Origin: an uncultured Mailhella sp.
GTDB taxonomy: Bacteria > Desulfobacterota > Desulfovibrionia > Desulfovibrionales > Desulfovibrionaceae
Direction of reading: 5' to 3'
Length of the DNA: 51,171 bases
Assembly: GCF_947631555.1 (NCBI RefSeq)
Contig: NZ_CANRLT010000007.1
Location: 1-51,171, forward strand
Shown: positions 9,000-17,139 of the stretch, in pieces
Layout of the letters: the number at the start of each line of letters is the position of its first letter
Numbering within the stretch: the stretch's first letter is position 1
Translations under genes and position numbers: made by a program
The notes under the pieces: model-generated
Told to the model about the DNA's origin: nothing
Seen by the model: the letters and a program-made list of their open reading frames with translations, nothing else
The model's database searches: none

Positions 9000-10676
9000 A
9001 TGCCCCCTATTTACAGCAAGGCGTTGAAAACTCTTTTTATTCATCATGCAGGACAACTGCGTCAGACGCGCACGTCTCCTTGCGAGGCCAAATGCCTTCT
9101 GGGAAATTCCATTCAGAACGTCCATACCCTTCTTGCGGAAGGAAAGCCGGACGAAGCACTGCTGTGGCTCCACACTCGCAATCCCTTTCCCGGAATAACG
9201 GGACGTGTCTGTCCCCACCCTTGTGAAGACGTCTGCAACAGAACCGGTCGTGACGAGGCTCTGACCATACGCAGTCTGGAACGCTTTGCCGCCGACCATG
9301 GCAGGACGGCAACTCTGAAGCCACTCCCCTCAAGCGGCAGACGCGTTGCCATCATAGGCGCCGGGCCTGCCGGCCTTTCCGCAGCACATTTCACCGCCCT
9401 CCTCGGCCATGCCGTAGACGTTTACGACCGTTCTCCAGTCATGGGCGGGGTGCCCCGGCAGGTCATTCCCGACTTCCGGCTGCCCAAGGATGTGGTGGAT
9501 CGCGAGGCAGCAGCCGCCATTGAAGGCAACGTGACCGTATTCACCAACGTCACTGTGGGGCGCGACGTTTTTCTTGCAGATCTTCTGAGCCGCTACGACG
9601 CCTGTCTCATGGCTGTCGGGCTGTGGAAGGAACGTATCCTGAATATTCCTGGCAAAGAACATCTTCAGCCTGCCGTGGCGTGGCTTAGACGCATGACGCT
9701 CGACCGCGAAAATCTTGCAGAAAGGGACGTGGCCATCCTCGGAGGCGGAGGCGTGGCCTTCGACTGCGCCTTTACCGCCAAACGGCTCAACGCACGTTCC
9801 GTCCATCTCCTCTGTCTGGAAAACGAATCCTGCATGAGAGTTCCGGCAGACGAACTGCGTCAGGCCCATGACGAAGGCATCATCTTGCACCCTTCCCTTC
9901 TCAGCCGTTCGGTCTGCCAGGAACAGGGACGATTCCTGGTGGAGGCGGAAAAGGAAACCGCTTTCAGCTTTGATGAGAAGGGGGTGCTCCATGTGGAACC
10001 CGCAGCGGAGCCGCCGTTCCACCTCGATGCGGATTTTGTTATCTGCGCAAGCGGACTTATGCTGGACGAAACCGTTCTGAACGGCATGGAGGTGGAACGT
10101 ACACCCAGGGGCATGGTGCAGACCGATGACCGCTTCCGCACCTCGGTTCCGGGCCTGTTTGCCGCGGGCGACATGGCTTCCGGCCCAGGACTTGTGGCCT
10201 CCGCCATCAGATCCGGACGAGAAGCCGCCGTTTCTCTCCATCGCTTCCTTACAGGTGCGGAAGAAGATATGGAGATCTTTCTCGACGCCGAACAGCAAGT
10301 GACGGCAAGACCGTCCGGACAACCCGTCACACCGCACACAGTGGGCGCGGAAGAGCTGATGAACATCGACTACCACGAATGCGCTCCCAGGCAGCTGCAG
10401 CCAAAGCGCAGCTTCGTGCCTGGTCTGACCTTTCACGAACTCGAAGGAGGACTCTCCTCCGAACAGGCTATGAAGGAAGCCTCACGCTGTATGCACTGCG
10501 GTCACTGCATGGAATGCGGTTCCTGTGTTGAAAGTTGCCCCGGCTATATCCTGGAGATGGGACAAGACGGACCATTCGTAGCCTATCCCTCTCAGTGCTG
10601 GCATTGCGGATGTTGCCGCATAGCCTGTCCCACGGGATCCATCGCGTACAAGTTTCCGCTCACCATGCTGCTCTGA
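9000..10676 (+). CDS. GltD-like NAD(P)H oxidoreductase with C-terminal 2x[4Fe-4S] domain
   Basis: 558 residues in three parts. Residues 28-79 hold the N-terminal cysteine cluster (CEAKC and CPHPCEDVC) typical of glutamate-synthase small subunit relatives. Residues 116-450 are two nucleotide-binding folds: GAGPAG at 120-125 for FAD and VAILGGGGVAFDCA for NAD(P)H. Residues 497-558 carry eleven cysteines (CMHCGHCMECGSCVESCP, later CWHCGCCRIACP), enough for two [4Fe-4S] clusters. It should take electrons from NAD(P)H through FAD and Fe-S centres to a partner, most simply the flavoprotein encoded 18 bases upstream. No large glutamate synthase subunit is near, so it is not a GltD of glutamate synthesis. 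Confidence 0.85.
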   Translation: MPPIYSKALKTLFIHHAGQLRQTRTSPCEAKCLLGNSIQNVHTLLAEGKPDEALLWLHTRNPFPGITGRVCPHPCEDVCNRTGRDEALTIRSLERFAADHGRTATLKPLPSSGRRVAIIGAGPAGLSAAHFTALLGHAVDVYDRSPVMGGVPRQVIPDFRLPKDVVDREAAAAIEGNVTVFTNVTVGRDVFLADLLSRYDACLMAVGLWKERILNIPGKEHLQPAVAWLRRMTLDRENLAERDVAILGGGGVAFDCAFTAKRLNARSVHLLCLENESCMRVPADELRQAHDEGIILHPSLLSRSVCQEQGRFLVEAEKETAFSFDEKGVLHVEPAAEPPFHLDADFVICASGLMLDETVLNGMEVERTPRGMVQTDDRFRTSVPGLFAAGDMASGPGLVASAIRSGREAAVSLHRFLTGAEEDMEIFLDAEQQVTARPSGQPVTPHTVGAEELMNIDYHECAPRQLQPKRSFVPGLTFHELEGGLSSEQAMKEASRCMHCGHCMECGSCVESCPGYILEMGQDGPFVAYPSQCWHCGCCRIACPTGSIAYKFPLTMLL

Positions 10677-10713
10677 CGGCCGACTGAACAGACCGCCGCG
10701 GCTTTCTTGCTCT

Positions 10714-10760
10714 GTCTTCCCCGGCCTTTTCCCGCAGGACGGGAAAAGGCCAGGGAAGAC
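10714..10760. other. Long hairpin between Fe-S protein and MFS genes
   Basis: GTCTTCCC, one mismatch, then GGCCTTTTCCCG pairs with CGGGAAAAGGCC, mismatch, GGGAAGAC: about 20 base pairs around a 5-base loop. There is no T run on either side, so it is not a standard terminator. It may act as RNA processing or stability element separating the redox genes from the MFS gene. Confidence 0.6.
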
Positions 10761-10867
10761 CGGCGATGCTTGCACTGTATCCCGTTCCTGGTATACTTCA
10801 ACGAAACGTTGCTTCTGAAATGCCCGCAGGTCTTCTTCGTTCATCCTTTTCGCCAGGCAATACGACT

Positions 10868-12091
10868 ATGAAAAAACTGGATTCCCGCTATCTGCTTCCC
10901 GTTCTTGTCCTTCTCTACAGTATGAATTTCATGGATCGTTCCGTGCTGGGCATCGTAGGCGACGCCCTGAAGGCCGACCTCTGCCTCTCGGACGCTCAGC
11001 TCGGCCTGCTGCATTCCGTACTGCTCATCACCCTGATTTTCCTTATCATCCCGGGAGCCGCCTTCTGCGACATTCTGGGGCGCCGGCGTATGCTCACTCT
11101 GGCCGCAGCGCTGTGGACCTGCGCCATGACCCTTACCGGAACAGCTTCCGGCCTGCTGCATCTCATCGGCGCACGTGCCCTTGGCAGTATCAACGAAGCC
11201 TCCACAGGCGCAGGCGGCACCGGCTGGCTCTCCTCGTTCTTCCCTGCGGAAAAACGCGGGCGCATCATCGGCATATTTCAGATGAGTGCACCCCTCGGCA
11301 TGGCTCTGGGTACGCTTCTCGGAGGCGCTCTCCTCGCGCTGACGGGAAGCTGGCGTATACCCTTCTTCCTGTTCCTGCTGCCTGGGCTGTTCTGCACCCT
11401 GGCGATCCCATGCCTGCCCGACCATCAGACTCCGGCAGGAAAAAACTATTTCCGCAGTCTGCCGGGACTGCTCAAGATACGTACGCTGCTTCTCTGCGGC
11501 CTCGGCGCAGGCTTCTACTGCATCGCGAAATTCGCCTATCAGACATGGCTGCCCGTTCTTCTGCTGCGCAGCTACGACGGACTTTCTCCCTGGATGGCCG
11601 GGCTCATGGCCGGAGCCTTCCTGCTCATGGGCATCGGCGGCCCGCTCATAGGCGGTGCCTTTTCCGACTGGTTCAACAGGCACAGCGCCTCCGGCCGTGC
11701 CTACGCCATTATCCTTTGCCTCAGCATCGTAGCGGCTTCAAAGCTCGCCCTGTACTGCATGGTCGGCCGAGCATCCCTGCCCGTACTCTTCGCTTACGGT
11801 CTGTTCGACGGTCTGCTCACCATGATGCCCCTGCCCATCTATTTCACCATGGTTCAGGATGTTGTGGAAGACAGGTTCCGCAGCGGAGCCTGCGGCCTTA
11901 TGGGCGGAATCGTCTACCTGACCGGCGGTGCGTGGGGGCCTCTGTTTGTGGGGCTGTTTTCCGATATGTTCGGCGGCGGCGCTGAAGGACTGCGTCTGGC
12001 ACTGATGTTTCTTCTGATCTTCCTCCTCCTTTCCGTGATGGTGTTCGCCTTCTCCGTCCGCACCTATGCGAAAGAAGCAAAGCGGGCCTAA
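10868..12091 (+). CDS. Major facilitator superfamily transporter
   Basis: 407 residues with twelve predicted helices in two halves. Typical MFS features are the loop after helix 2 (FCDILGRRRML, the cytoplasmic D-x-x-G-R-R/K motif) and GRIIGIFQMSAPLGMALGTL in helix 5. The ATG at 10868 starts immediately before helix 1 (KKLDSRYLLPVLVLLYSMNF); the frame is open further upstream but not membrane-like. The ribosome site is weak. It sits 191 bases after the Fe-S protein gene, separated by a large hairpin, so it may be a second carrier of the same module, for uptake or for product export. Substrate unknown. Confidence 0.88.
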   Translation: MKKLDSRYLLPVLVLLYSMNFMDRSVLGIVGDALKADLCLSDAQLGLLHSVLLITLIFLIIPGAAFCDILGRRRMLTLAAALWTCAMTLTGTASGLLHLIGARALGSINEASTGAGGTGWLSSFFPAEKRGRIIGIFQMSAPLGMALGTLLGGALLALTGSWRIPFFLFLLPGLFCTLAIPCLPDHQTPAGKNYFRSLPGLLKIRTLLLCGLGAGFYCIAKFAYQTWLPVLLLRSYDGLSPWMAGLMAGAFLLMGIGGPLIGGAFSDWFNRHSASGRAYAIILCLSIVAASKLALYCMVGRASLPVLFAYGLFDGLLTMMPLPIYFTMVQDVVEDRFRSGACGLMGGIVYLTGGAWGPLFVGLFSDMFGGGAEGLRLALMFLLIFLLLSVMVFAFSVRTYAKEAKRA

Positions 12092-12169
12092 GAACTTTTT
12101 CTTTTCGGCGGAAACCCGCGGCTCCTTCAGTTTCGCGGAATTGCTCATCAGTCGCATTCCGTCCATAAC

Positions 12170-12206
12170 AAAAGGCCGGCCCCCTCACTCAGGAACCGGT
12201 CTTTTT
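12170..12206. terminator. Bidirectional terminator between convergent MFS and adk genes
   Basis: A-tract, AAGGCCGG, loop, CCGGTCTT, T-tract. On the plus strand the stem closes with one G-U pair and ends in five T, good for the MFS gene; on the minus strand it has one A-C mismatch and ends in four T, usable for adk. Confidence 0.65.
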
Positions 12207-12222
12207 CATCCGCCGAAGGCGC

Positions 12223-12894
12223 TTAGTTCAGCTTGGCGAGCAGGTCGGCGCGAATCTCGCCGATGGTGCGGCTGCCGTCAAGTTCGATGTAGGCGGTTTC
12301 GCCCCTGGCGGCAAGATCTTTGAAGTAGTAGGCGGCGGCAAGCGTCCCATTCTTCTCATCGTAATAAATGTCGTGACGCTTGTTGATGGCGGCCTCGTCC
12401 TGGTCATCAGGACGGGTCTTCAGCGCGCCTCCGCAGACGCGGCACACCTCGCCGTTCGGTTTGATGGCGTCGATGAAGATGTTGTTGGGATGATTGTTGT
12501 TGTTCACGCAGAGACGGCGGCCCATGATGCGCTCACGGGCGGTCTTGCGGGGCAGGAGTATCTCCACAACGTAATCCAGCTTCATGCCGGCCTGCGTCAG
12601 CGCCTCGTGGAGTTTGCGGGCCTGTTCCATGTTGCGGGGAAAGCCGTCCAGAAGCCAGCCCTTGCCGGCCTGGGCCTTCAGGATGTCCAGCACCATAGGG
12701 ATGGTGATGTCATCGGGCACCAGCTCGCCGCGGTCGATGTAGCCTTTTGCCTTTCTGCCCAGCTCCGTGCCTCCGCTTATGTGCTGGCGGAACACTGCTC
12801 CGGATTCGATGTGCCGAATGCCGTACTTCTCCATGAGCAACGCGCCCTGGGTCCCCTTGCCGCTTCCGTTTGGTCCAAAGATAAGAATGTTCAT
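12223..12894 (-). CDS. adk: Adenylate kinase, Desulfovibrio metal-binding type
   Basis: 223 residues; catalyses ATP + AMP to 2 ADP in the cytosol. The P-loop GPNGSGKGTQ is at residues 7-16, and LLDGFPRN at 81-88 is the AMP-site signature. The LID domain carries Cys129, His135, Cys151 and Cys154, i.e. C-x5-H-x15-C-x2-C, the unusual site that binds Zn, Co or Fe in Desulfovibrio gigas adenylate kinase, in place of the common four-cysteine LID. The ATG at 12894 has a GAGGA site; an in-frame upstream extension is low quality. Strong support for the taxonomic assignment. Confidence 0.97.
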   Translation of the reverse strand: MNILIFGPNGSGKGTQGALLMEKYGIRHIESGAVFRQHISGGTELGRKAKGYIDRGELVPDDITIPMVLDILKAQAGKGWLLDGFPRNMEQARKLHEALTQAGMKLDYVVEILLPRKTARERIMGRRLCVNNNNHPNNIFIDAIKPNGEVCRVCGGALKTRPDDQDEAAINKRHDIYYDEKNGTLAAAYYFKDLAARGETAYIELDGSRTIGEIRADLLAKLN

Positions 12895-13039
12895 CAGTAT
12901 CCTCGGTGTCGTTTCCATGCCCGTCGTCCTTCCGGGCACGGGGCGGAAGCCCGCCCTGTGAACGTCGCGCCGCACGCCGCGGCGCTGTCTGCCATGCCGC
13001 ATTCAGCGGCCCGCCCGCACCTGTGGCGCGGGAAAACTC

Positions 13040-13918
13040 TCACGTCCGGGGCAGCTCGTCCTCTTCCACGATGAGCGCCCGGCCCTCGGTATGAATATCG
13101 TGCGCTTTCAGCCGGTACTCCTCAAGGTAGCGCATTCCCTCCAGGGCAAACTCCCGGTGAGAAGCCGTGCGGCTGATGCCCGGGCAGTCCTCGCGGGCCA
13201 TGGCGAAACTCACCTCGTCCACCAGATTGCCCCGGAAAAACGGCCAGGCCCGGCACACGGAAGGCCGCGCCGGATGGATGGAACAGCCCGCGCCCGCCTT
13301 GAAAAACAGGCAGAAGCCGTCCTCGCCGCAGCGCAGTACGGTCTTTCCGGCCATGCGCTCTGTATAGCGCACCAAGACCTCTTCCGGCGGCAGGCGGAAA
13401 TGCGCACAGAGGCGGGGAAGATCCCGCGGCCCCACCACTATGCCGCCCCGTCCTTCGCAGCACTTGCCGCAGCGCCGGCAGGAAAACGTCTCCGTTCTGC
13501 CGGGGAAAAAGTGCCGGTGCACGGTCTCAAGACACCTGTCCTCGACCACGGCCACGCCCGCTTTGGCCATAAGCGCCCCCGCTTCGGGGCTGCGGATGCC
13601 TTCCTGCATCCAGAAGAGGAGAGGCTTCTGCGGCAGGGCCAGCACCTCGCGGGCATGGCCCTCGCAGTACTGCTGGGCGCGGAAGAGACAGACGATATCC
13701 GGCTGGAAGCCGCGTTCGGGCAGTTCGGCGATGCTGTGTGCCGCGGCAAGCCCCCACGCCTGCCGGCGCACTGGGTGTACGGGCATGACCTCATAGCCGG
13801 CATTGAGCAGGTAGCGCCCCACATGCTCCACCGGCGCACCGGGGTTGTCCTTGGCGCCGATGATGGCTATGCGCTGTGCGCGGATGAGCAGTTTTCGCAG
13901 ATCGGAATCGAACATCAT
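13040..13918 (-). CDS. CoA-binding domain fused to YkgJ-type cysteine-cluster protein
   Basis: 292 residues in two parts. Residues 10-135 are a Rossmann CoA-binding domain of the YccU/succinyl-CoA-synthetase alpha type (IAIIGAKDNPGAPVEHVGRY, ending VVEDRCLE). Residues 145-230 carry a YkgJ (CxxCxxCC) metal cluster: Cys147, 150, 153, 154, then Cys197, 203, 212 and 222, the last in HPARPSVCRAWPFF. YkgJ-type clusters bind Zn or Fe-S; function unknown. The ATG at 13918 follows GGAGCAGG; a second ATG is next to it. It is followed by adk in the same direction. A metal- or redox-responsive CoA/nucleotide sensor is possible, but no function is assigned. Confidence 0.85.
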   Translation of the reverse strand: MMFDSDLRKLLIRAQRIAIIGAKDNPGAPVEHVGRYLLNAGYEVMPVHPVRRQAWGLAAAHSIAELPERGFQPDIVCLFRAQQYCEGHAREVLALPQKPLLFWMQEGIRSPEAGALMAKAGVAVVEDRCLETVHRHFFPGRTETFSCRRCGKCCEGRGGIVVGPRDLPRLCAHFRLPPEEVLVRYTERMAGKTVLRCGEDGFCLFFKAGAGCSIHPARPSVCRAWPFFRGNLVDEVSFAMAREDCPGISRTASHREFALEGMRYLEEYRLKAHDIHTEGRALIVEEDELPRT

Positions 13919-13966
13919 GCCTGCTCCAAAATCTTTGCCAATGCACGTTCGAGGTGTGCCGCCGCT

Positions 13967-14557
13967 CTAGGCTTTTTCCAGCCAGGCGTTCAGCCTTGCC
14001 GCATATTCTTCCTCAGTCCAGAGTGTCCGCCCATACATGCCTGCGGCAGCTCTCTGGCGCGACGCTTCGGCGAGGATGAGCGCGGACGCCACGGACACGT
14101 TGAAGCTCTGCACCATGCCATACATGGGAATATAGACTTCTCCGTCCACAAGCGGAAGCAGTTCCGGCGACACGCCCGTGTGCTCGTTGCCCATGACGAT
14201 GGCCGTGGGCTGCGTAAAGTCGCAGGAGGTCAGAGGCCGGGACGCCGGCGAACAGCTCGTCGCAAGGATGCGCATTCCCTGAGATCGCAGGGCTTCCGCC
14301 AGTTCTTCCCGGCTGGAATGGCGCACCGTCCCCACCCACTTGAACGCCGAAGCCGACGTCTTGCGGCTGAGCTGGGGGAAGGCGCAGCGCGTGTAGTAGA
14401 GATGGACTTCCGGCACCCCGAAGGCGTCGCAACTGCGGTAGATGGCGGAGACGTTGTGCGGATCCCAGACATTGTCCATGATCAGCGTCAGCCCTTTCTG
14501 GCGCTGGCGAAGCACGGTTTCGATCTTCGCCCTCCGGCGTTCGGTCATGGCGCGCAT
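13967..14557 (-). CDS. trmH: TrmH family (SpoU) tRNA 2'-O-ribose methyltransferase
   Basis: 196 residues. It begins TERRRAKIETVLRQRQKGLT and continues MDNVWDPHNVSAIYRSCDAF, closely following E. coli TrmH (Gm18 tRNA methyltransferase), including the SPOUT motifs: N/R near residue 38-43, IVMGNEHTG and IPMYGMVQSFNVSVASAL, which form the S-adenosylmethionine knot. It uses SAM to methylate a ribose in tRNA. The ATG at 14557 shares a base with the asnS stop (TGATG) and has GGAG eight bases upstream, so it is translationally coupled to asnS. Residues after 175 are shorter than in E. coli TrmH. Confidence 0.9.
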   Translation of the reverse strand: MRAMTERRRAKIETVLRQRQKGLTLIMDNVWDPHNVSAIYRSCDAFGVPEVHLYYTRCAFPQLSRKTSASAFKWVGTVRHSSREELAEALRSQGMRILATSCSPASRPLTSCDFTQPTAIVMGNEHTGVSPELLPLVDGEVYIPMYGMVQSFNVSVASALILAEASRQRAAAGMYGRTLWTEEEYAARLNAWLEKA

Positions 14558-15942
14558 CAGAACTCCAGAGAACCCGTTGTGCGCGGGAAGGGGATGACGT
14601 CGCGGATGTTGGCAATGCCGGTGAGCAGCATGATGAGGCGCTCGAAGCCCATGCCGAAGCCGGAATGGGGCACGGAGCCAAAGCGCCGCAAATCCAGATA
14701 CCACCAGTAATCCTCGGGGCGCTGGCCCAGTTCCTCGATGCGGGCGGTCAGGCGGTCAAGGCGTTCTTCACGCTGGCTGCCGCCCACAAGCTCGCCAATG
14801 CGCGGCACCAGCAGATCCATGGCGGCCACGGTCTCGCCGTCGTCGTTCATGCGCATATAGAACGCCTTGATGTCCTTGGGGTAGTCGTAGACCGTTACCG
14901 GAGCATGGAAGTATTCCTCGGCAAGGAAACGTTCGTGTTCGGTCTGAAGGTCTGATCCGAAGGATACCGGATATTCAAAGTTCCTGCCGCTCTTTTGAAG
15001 CAGTCCGATGGCCTCGCGGTAGGAAACGCGGGCGTAGCCGTCCCCGCGGATGCGCGCGAGGGAATCCAGGAGGCCGGGCGCCACAAATCTGTCAAAGAGT
15101 CCCACGTCATCGGGGCAGGTGTCCAGCACATGGCCGACCACATGCCGGATAAGTCCTTCCGCCAGGTCCATGTTGTCCCGAAGATCGTTGAAGGCGGCTT
15201 CCGGTTCGACCATCCAGAATTCGGCGGCGTGCCGGGGTGTGTTGGAATGTTCGGCGCGGAAGGTCGGGCCGAAGGTATAGACGCGCCCCAGTGCCGTGGC
15301 CAGAGCCTCGGCTTCGAGCTGGCCGGAGACTGTCAGGCTGGCCTGTCTGCCGAAGAAATCGTTCTCGAACACGTTTCCCGAAGCAGGCTTCGGCCCGCCG
15401 TCCACGGGCAGCGTCGTCACGCGGAACATTTCGCCAGCCCCCTCACAGTCGGAGCCGGTGAGGATGGGGGCATGGACATAGTGGAAGCCAAGACCGCGGA
15501 AGTAGTCGTGGACAGCCAGCGCCGCCTCGGAACGGATGCGGAAGGCCGCACCGTATTTGTTGGTGCGCGGGCGCAGGTGCGCGATGGTGCGCAGAAATTC
15601 ATCGGAATGGCGCTTTTTCTGAAGCGGAAAAGCCGCGGGGTCGGCCAGGCCGAAGACGTGCATCGCCGTGGCATGGACCTCCCATTTCTGGCCCTTGCCC
15701 GGTGATTCCACGAGATCTCCGGAGAGACTCACGGCTGCGCCGGTATTCACTCCCTCAAGGGCATTCCACGCTTCCGTGCCCGCATCCACAATGCACTGAA
15801 GATTCTTCAGGCAGGAACCGTCGTTCAGTTCAAGAAAGGTAAAATCTCTGGAATCCCGCCGTGTCCTCACCCAGCCACAGACCGTGATGCCGGCGCACGG
15901 CCCGGCAGAAGCCAGCGCTTCGCGAATGCTGGTGTGCTGCAT
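14557..15942 (-). CDS. asnS: Asparaginyl-tRNA synthetase
   Basis: 461 residues, normal for bacterial AsnRS. N-terminal OB-fold anticodon-binding domain (VCGWVRTRRDSRDFTFLELN), then the class II catalytic core: motif 2 FRAEHSNTPRHAAEFWMVEP and motif 3 GFGMGFERLIMLLTG near the C-terminus. It charges tRNA-Asn with asparagine. The ATG at 15942 has a clear AGGGGAG site; the frame extends to 15993 without signals. It is the first gene of an asnS-trmH pair, followed by the CoA-binding/YkgJ gene in the same direction. Confidence 0.97.
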   Translation of the reverse strand: MQHTSIREALASAGPCAGITVCGWVRTRRDSRDFTFLELNDGSCLKNLQCIVDAGTEAWNALEGVNTGAAVSLSGDLVESPGKGQKWEVHATAMHVFGLADPAAFPLQKKRHSDEFLRTIAHLRPRTNKYGAAFRIRSEAALAVHDYFRGLGFHYVHAPILTGSDCEGAGEMFRVTTLPVDGGPKPASGNVFENDFFGRQASLTVSGQLEAEALATALGRVYTFGPTFRAEHSNTPRHAAEFWMVEPEAAFNDLRDNMDLAEGLIRHVVGHVLDTCPDDVGLFDRFVAPGLLDSLARIRGDGYARVSYREAIGLLQKSGRNFEYPVSFGSDLQTEHERFLAEEYFHAPVTVYDYPKDIKAFYMRMNDDGETVAAMDLLVPRIGELVGGSQREERLDRLTARIEELGQRPEDYWWYLDLRRFGSVPHSGFGMGFERLIMLLTGIANIRDVIPFPRTTGSLEF

Positions 15943-16044
15943 ATGCCACGCTCCCCTTGAAAAAATCCATAAAACAGTTTCATGATACTTCATGAGCAGG
16001 CTTCAGGCAAGCGGAAAAGCCCTCCGGCGCTCATCCGGTTCCGC

Positions 16045-16073
16045 TTGCGGGGAGCGCAGCCACAGGCTATACT
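16045..16073 (+). promoter_or_regulatory. Sigma70 promoter of the yccF-like gene
   Basis: TTGCGG (16045-16050), 17-base spacer, TATACT (16068-16073). Predicted start near 16080. The short leader contains a small hairpin GCGCC/GGCGC (16083-16097) just before the AGGAGG ribosome site. Confidence 0.65.
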
Positions 16074-16112
16074 TGACACCATGCGCCCGAAAGGCGCGTA
16101 CAGGAGGAAATC

Positions 16113-16655
16113 ATGCACGTTCTCGGAAATCTGCTCTGGATACTCTTCGGCGGCTGGAGCATGGCGCTGACCTGGCTCGGCTTCGGCGTACTGGCCTGCC
16201 TGAGCGTCATAGGGCTGCCCTGGGGCCGTGCCTGCTTCGTCATGGCGGGCTTTGCCTTTCTGCCCTTCGGCTATGAGGCCGTCCCCCGTGACATTGTCTA
16301 TGGCAGGGAGGATCTGGGAACGGGTCTGCCTGGGGCCGTGGGCAACGCCGTATGGTTTCTCTTCGCCGGACTCTGGATAGCGCTCGGCCATCTTGCCGTT
16401 GCCGTGTCCCTGGCCTTCACCATCATCGGCATTCCCTTTGCCTGGCAGCACGTCAAATTCGCCGAACTTGCCCTTTTCCCCATCGGCAAGACCGTGGTTC
16501 CCGCAAATGTGGCACGGGAAGCCAGGAGCCATCACGCCGCCAGACTCAGCGAAGAAATCCGGGAGGAACGGGAAAGCCTTGTCCGCACGATCTGCATCGC
16601 TCTGGCCATCGCAGGCGCGTTTCTGATCCTTTCCCTGATGCTTGGCAGCCTCTAA
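16113..16655 (+). CDS. yccF: YccF domain inner-membrane protein
   Basis: 180 residues with two YccF repeats: LGNLLWILFGGWSMALTWLG opening the first and GNAVWFLFAGLWIALGHLAV the second, each followed by a GxPxG/A stretch (IGLPWGRACF, IGIPFAWQHVK). About five membrane helices, then a charged cytosolic segment and a final helix. Function of the family is unknown. A very good AGGAGG site and a sigma70 promoter precede it. The last helix after residue 150 extends beyond the E. coli protein (148 residues). Confidence 0.88.
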   Translation: MHVLGNLLWILFGGWSMALTWLGFGVLACLSVIGLPWGRACFVMAGFAFLPFGYEAVPRDIVYGREDLGTGLPGAVGNAVWFLFAGLWIALGHLAVAVSLAFTIIGIPFAWQHVKFAELALFPIGKTVVPANVAREARSHHAARLSEEIREERESLVRTICIALAIAGAFLILSLMLGSL

Positions 16656-16659
16656 GCCT

Positions 16660-17130
16660 ATGAAATGGATCACCCATCAAAGCGTCGCCGTCATGGCCGC
16701 CTTCGCCCTGCATCAGCCGCTGGCCTCTCTTGCCGCCGTCTGGGCAGGCTCCGTCTTTCCCGATGTCCTTGACCAGAAACGAGCCGCCTTCTCCTTCTCC
16801 CGACAGCGTGCGTTCAATCAGTCGCACCGCAGGACGTCCCACTGGTTCGGCTGGTGGCTCACCCTCTGGGTGTTCGCCCACGCGGGCTGCCTCGGTCCCG
16901 TGCCGGACACGCTCCTTACCGGCTTCGCCTTTGGGGCGTTCACGCACGTTCTGCTGGATATGTGTACAACGAAAGGCGTACCTGTCCTGCCCTTCGGCGG
17001 CCGCCGTTTCTCGCTGAAGCTGTGCCGTACGGGAAGCTTTGCGGAATACGCCTTCCTTGCCGTGTGCGCGGCCCTGTTCTGGCTCACCCAGCGTCAGGCG
17101 CTGCTCAGCCTCGATCTTCCGCTCTTCTAG
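16660..17130 (+). CDS. Membrane-bound metal-dependent hydrolase family (YdjM/DUF457)
   Basis: 156 residues. Conserved His/Asp motifs of the YdjM family are seen: MKWITHQSVAV near the N-terminus, GSVFPDVLDQ, then FNQSHRRTSHWFG and a later FGAFTHVLLDMCTTKGV. These belong to a membrane-embedded putative metal hydrolase; in E. coli ydjM is LexA-regulated, but no SOS box is evident here. It starts 4 bases after the yccF stop, so the two form an operon. Substrate unknown. Confidence 0.82.
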   Translation: MKWITHQSVAVMAAFALHQPLASLAAVWAGSVFPDVLDQKRAAFSFSRQRAFNQSHRRTSHWFGWWLTLWVFAHAGCLGPVPDTLLTGFAFGAFTHVLLDMCTTKGVPVLPFGGRRFSLKLCRTGSFAEYAFLAVCAALFWLTQRQALLSLDLPLF

Positions 17131-17139
17131 CCCTCAGTT

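Noticed and set aside
9000..10676. Glutamate synthase small subunit (GltD).
   Set aside because: No large subunit gene nearby and an extra C-terminal ferredoxin domain; context points to a different partner.
16073..16078. TTGACA just before yccF.
   Set aside because: As a -35 box it would place the -10 inside the ribosome site region; it overlaps the better TTGCGG-17-TATACT promoter.
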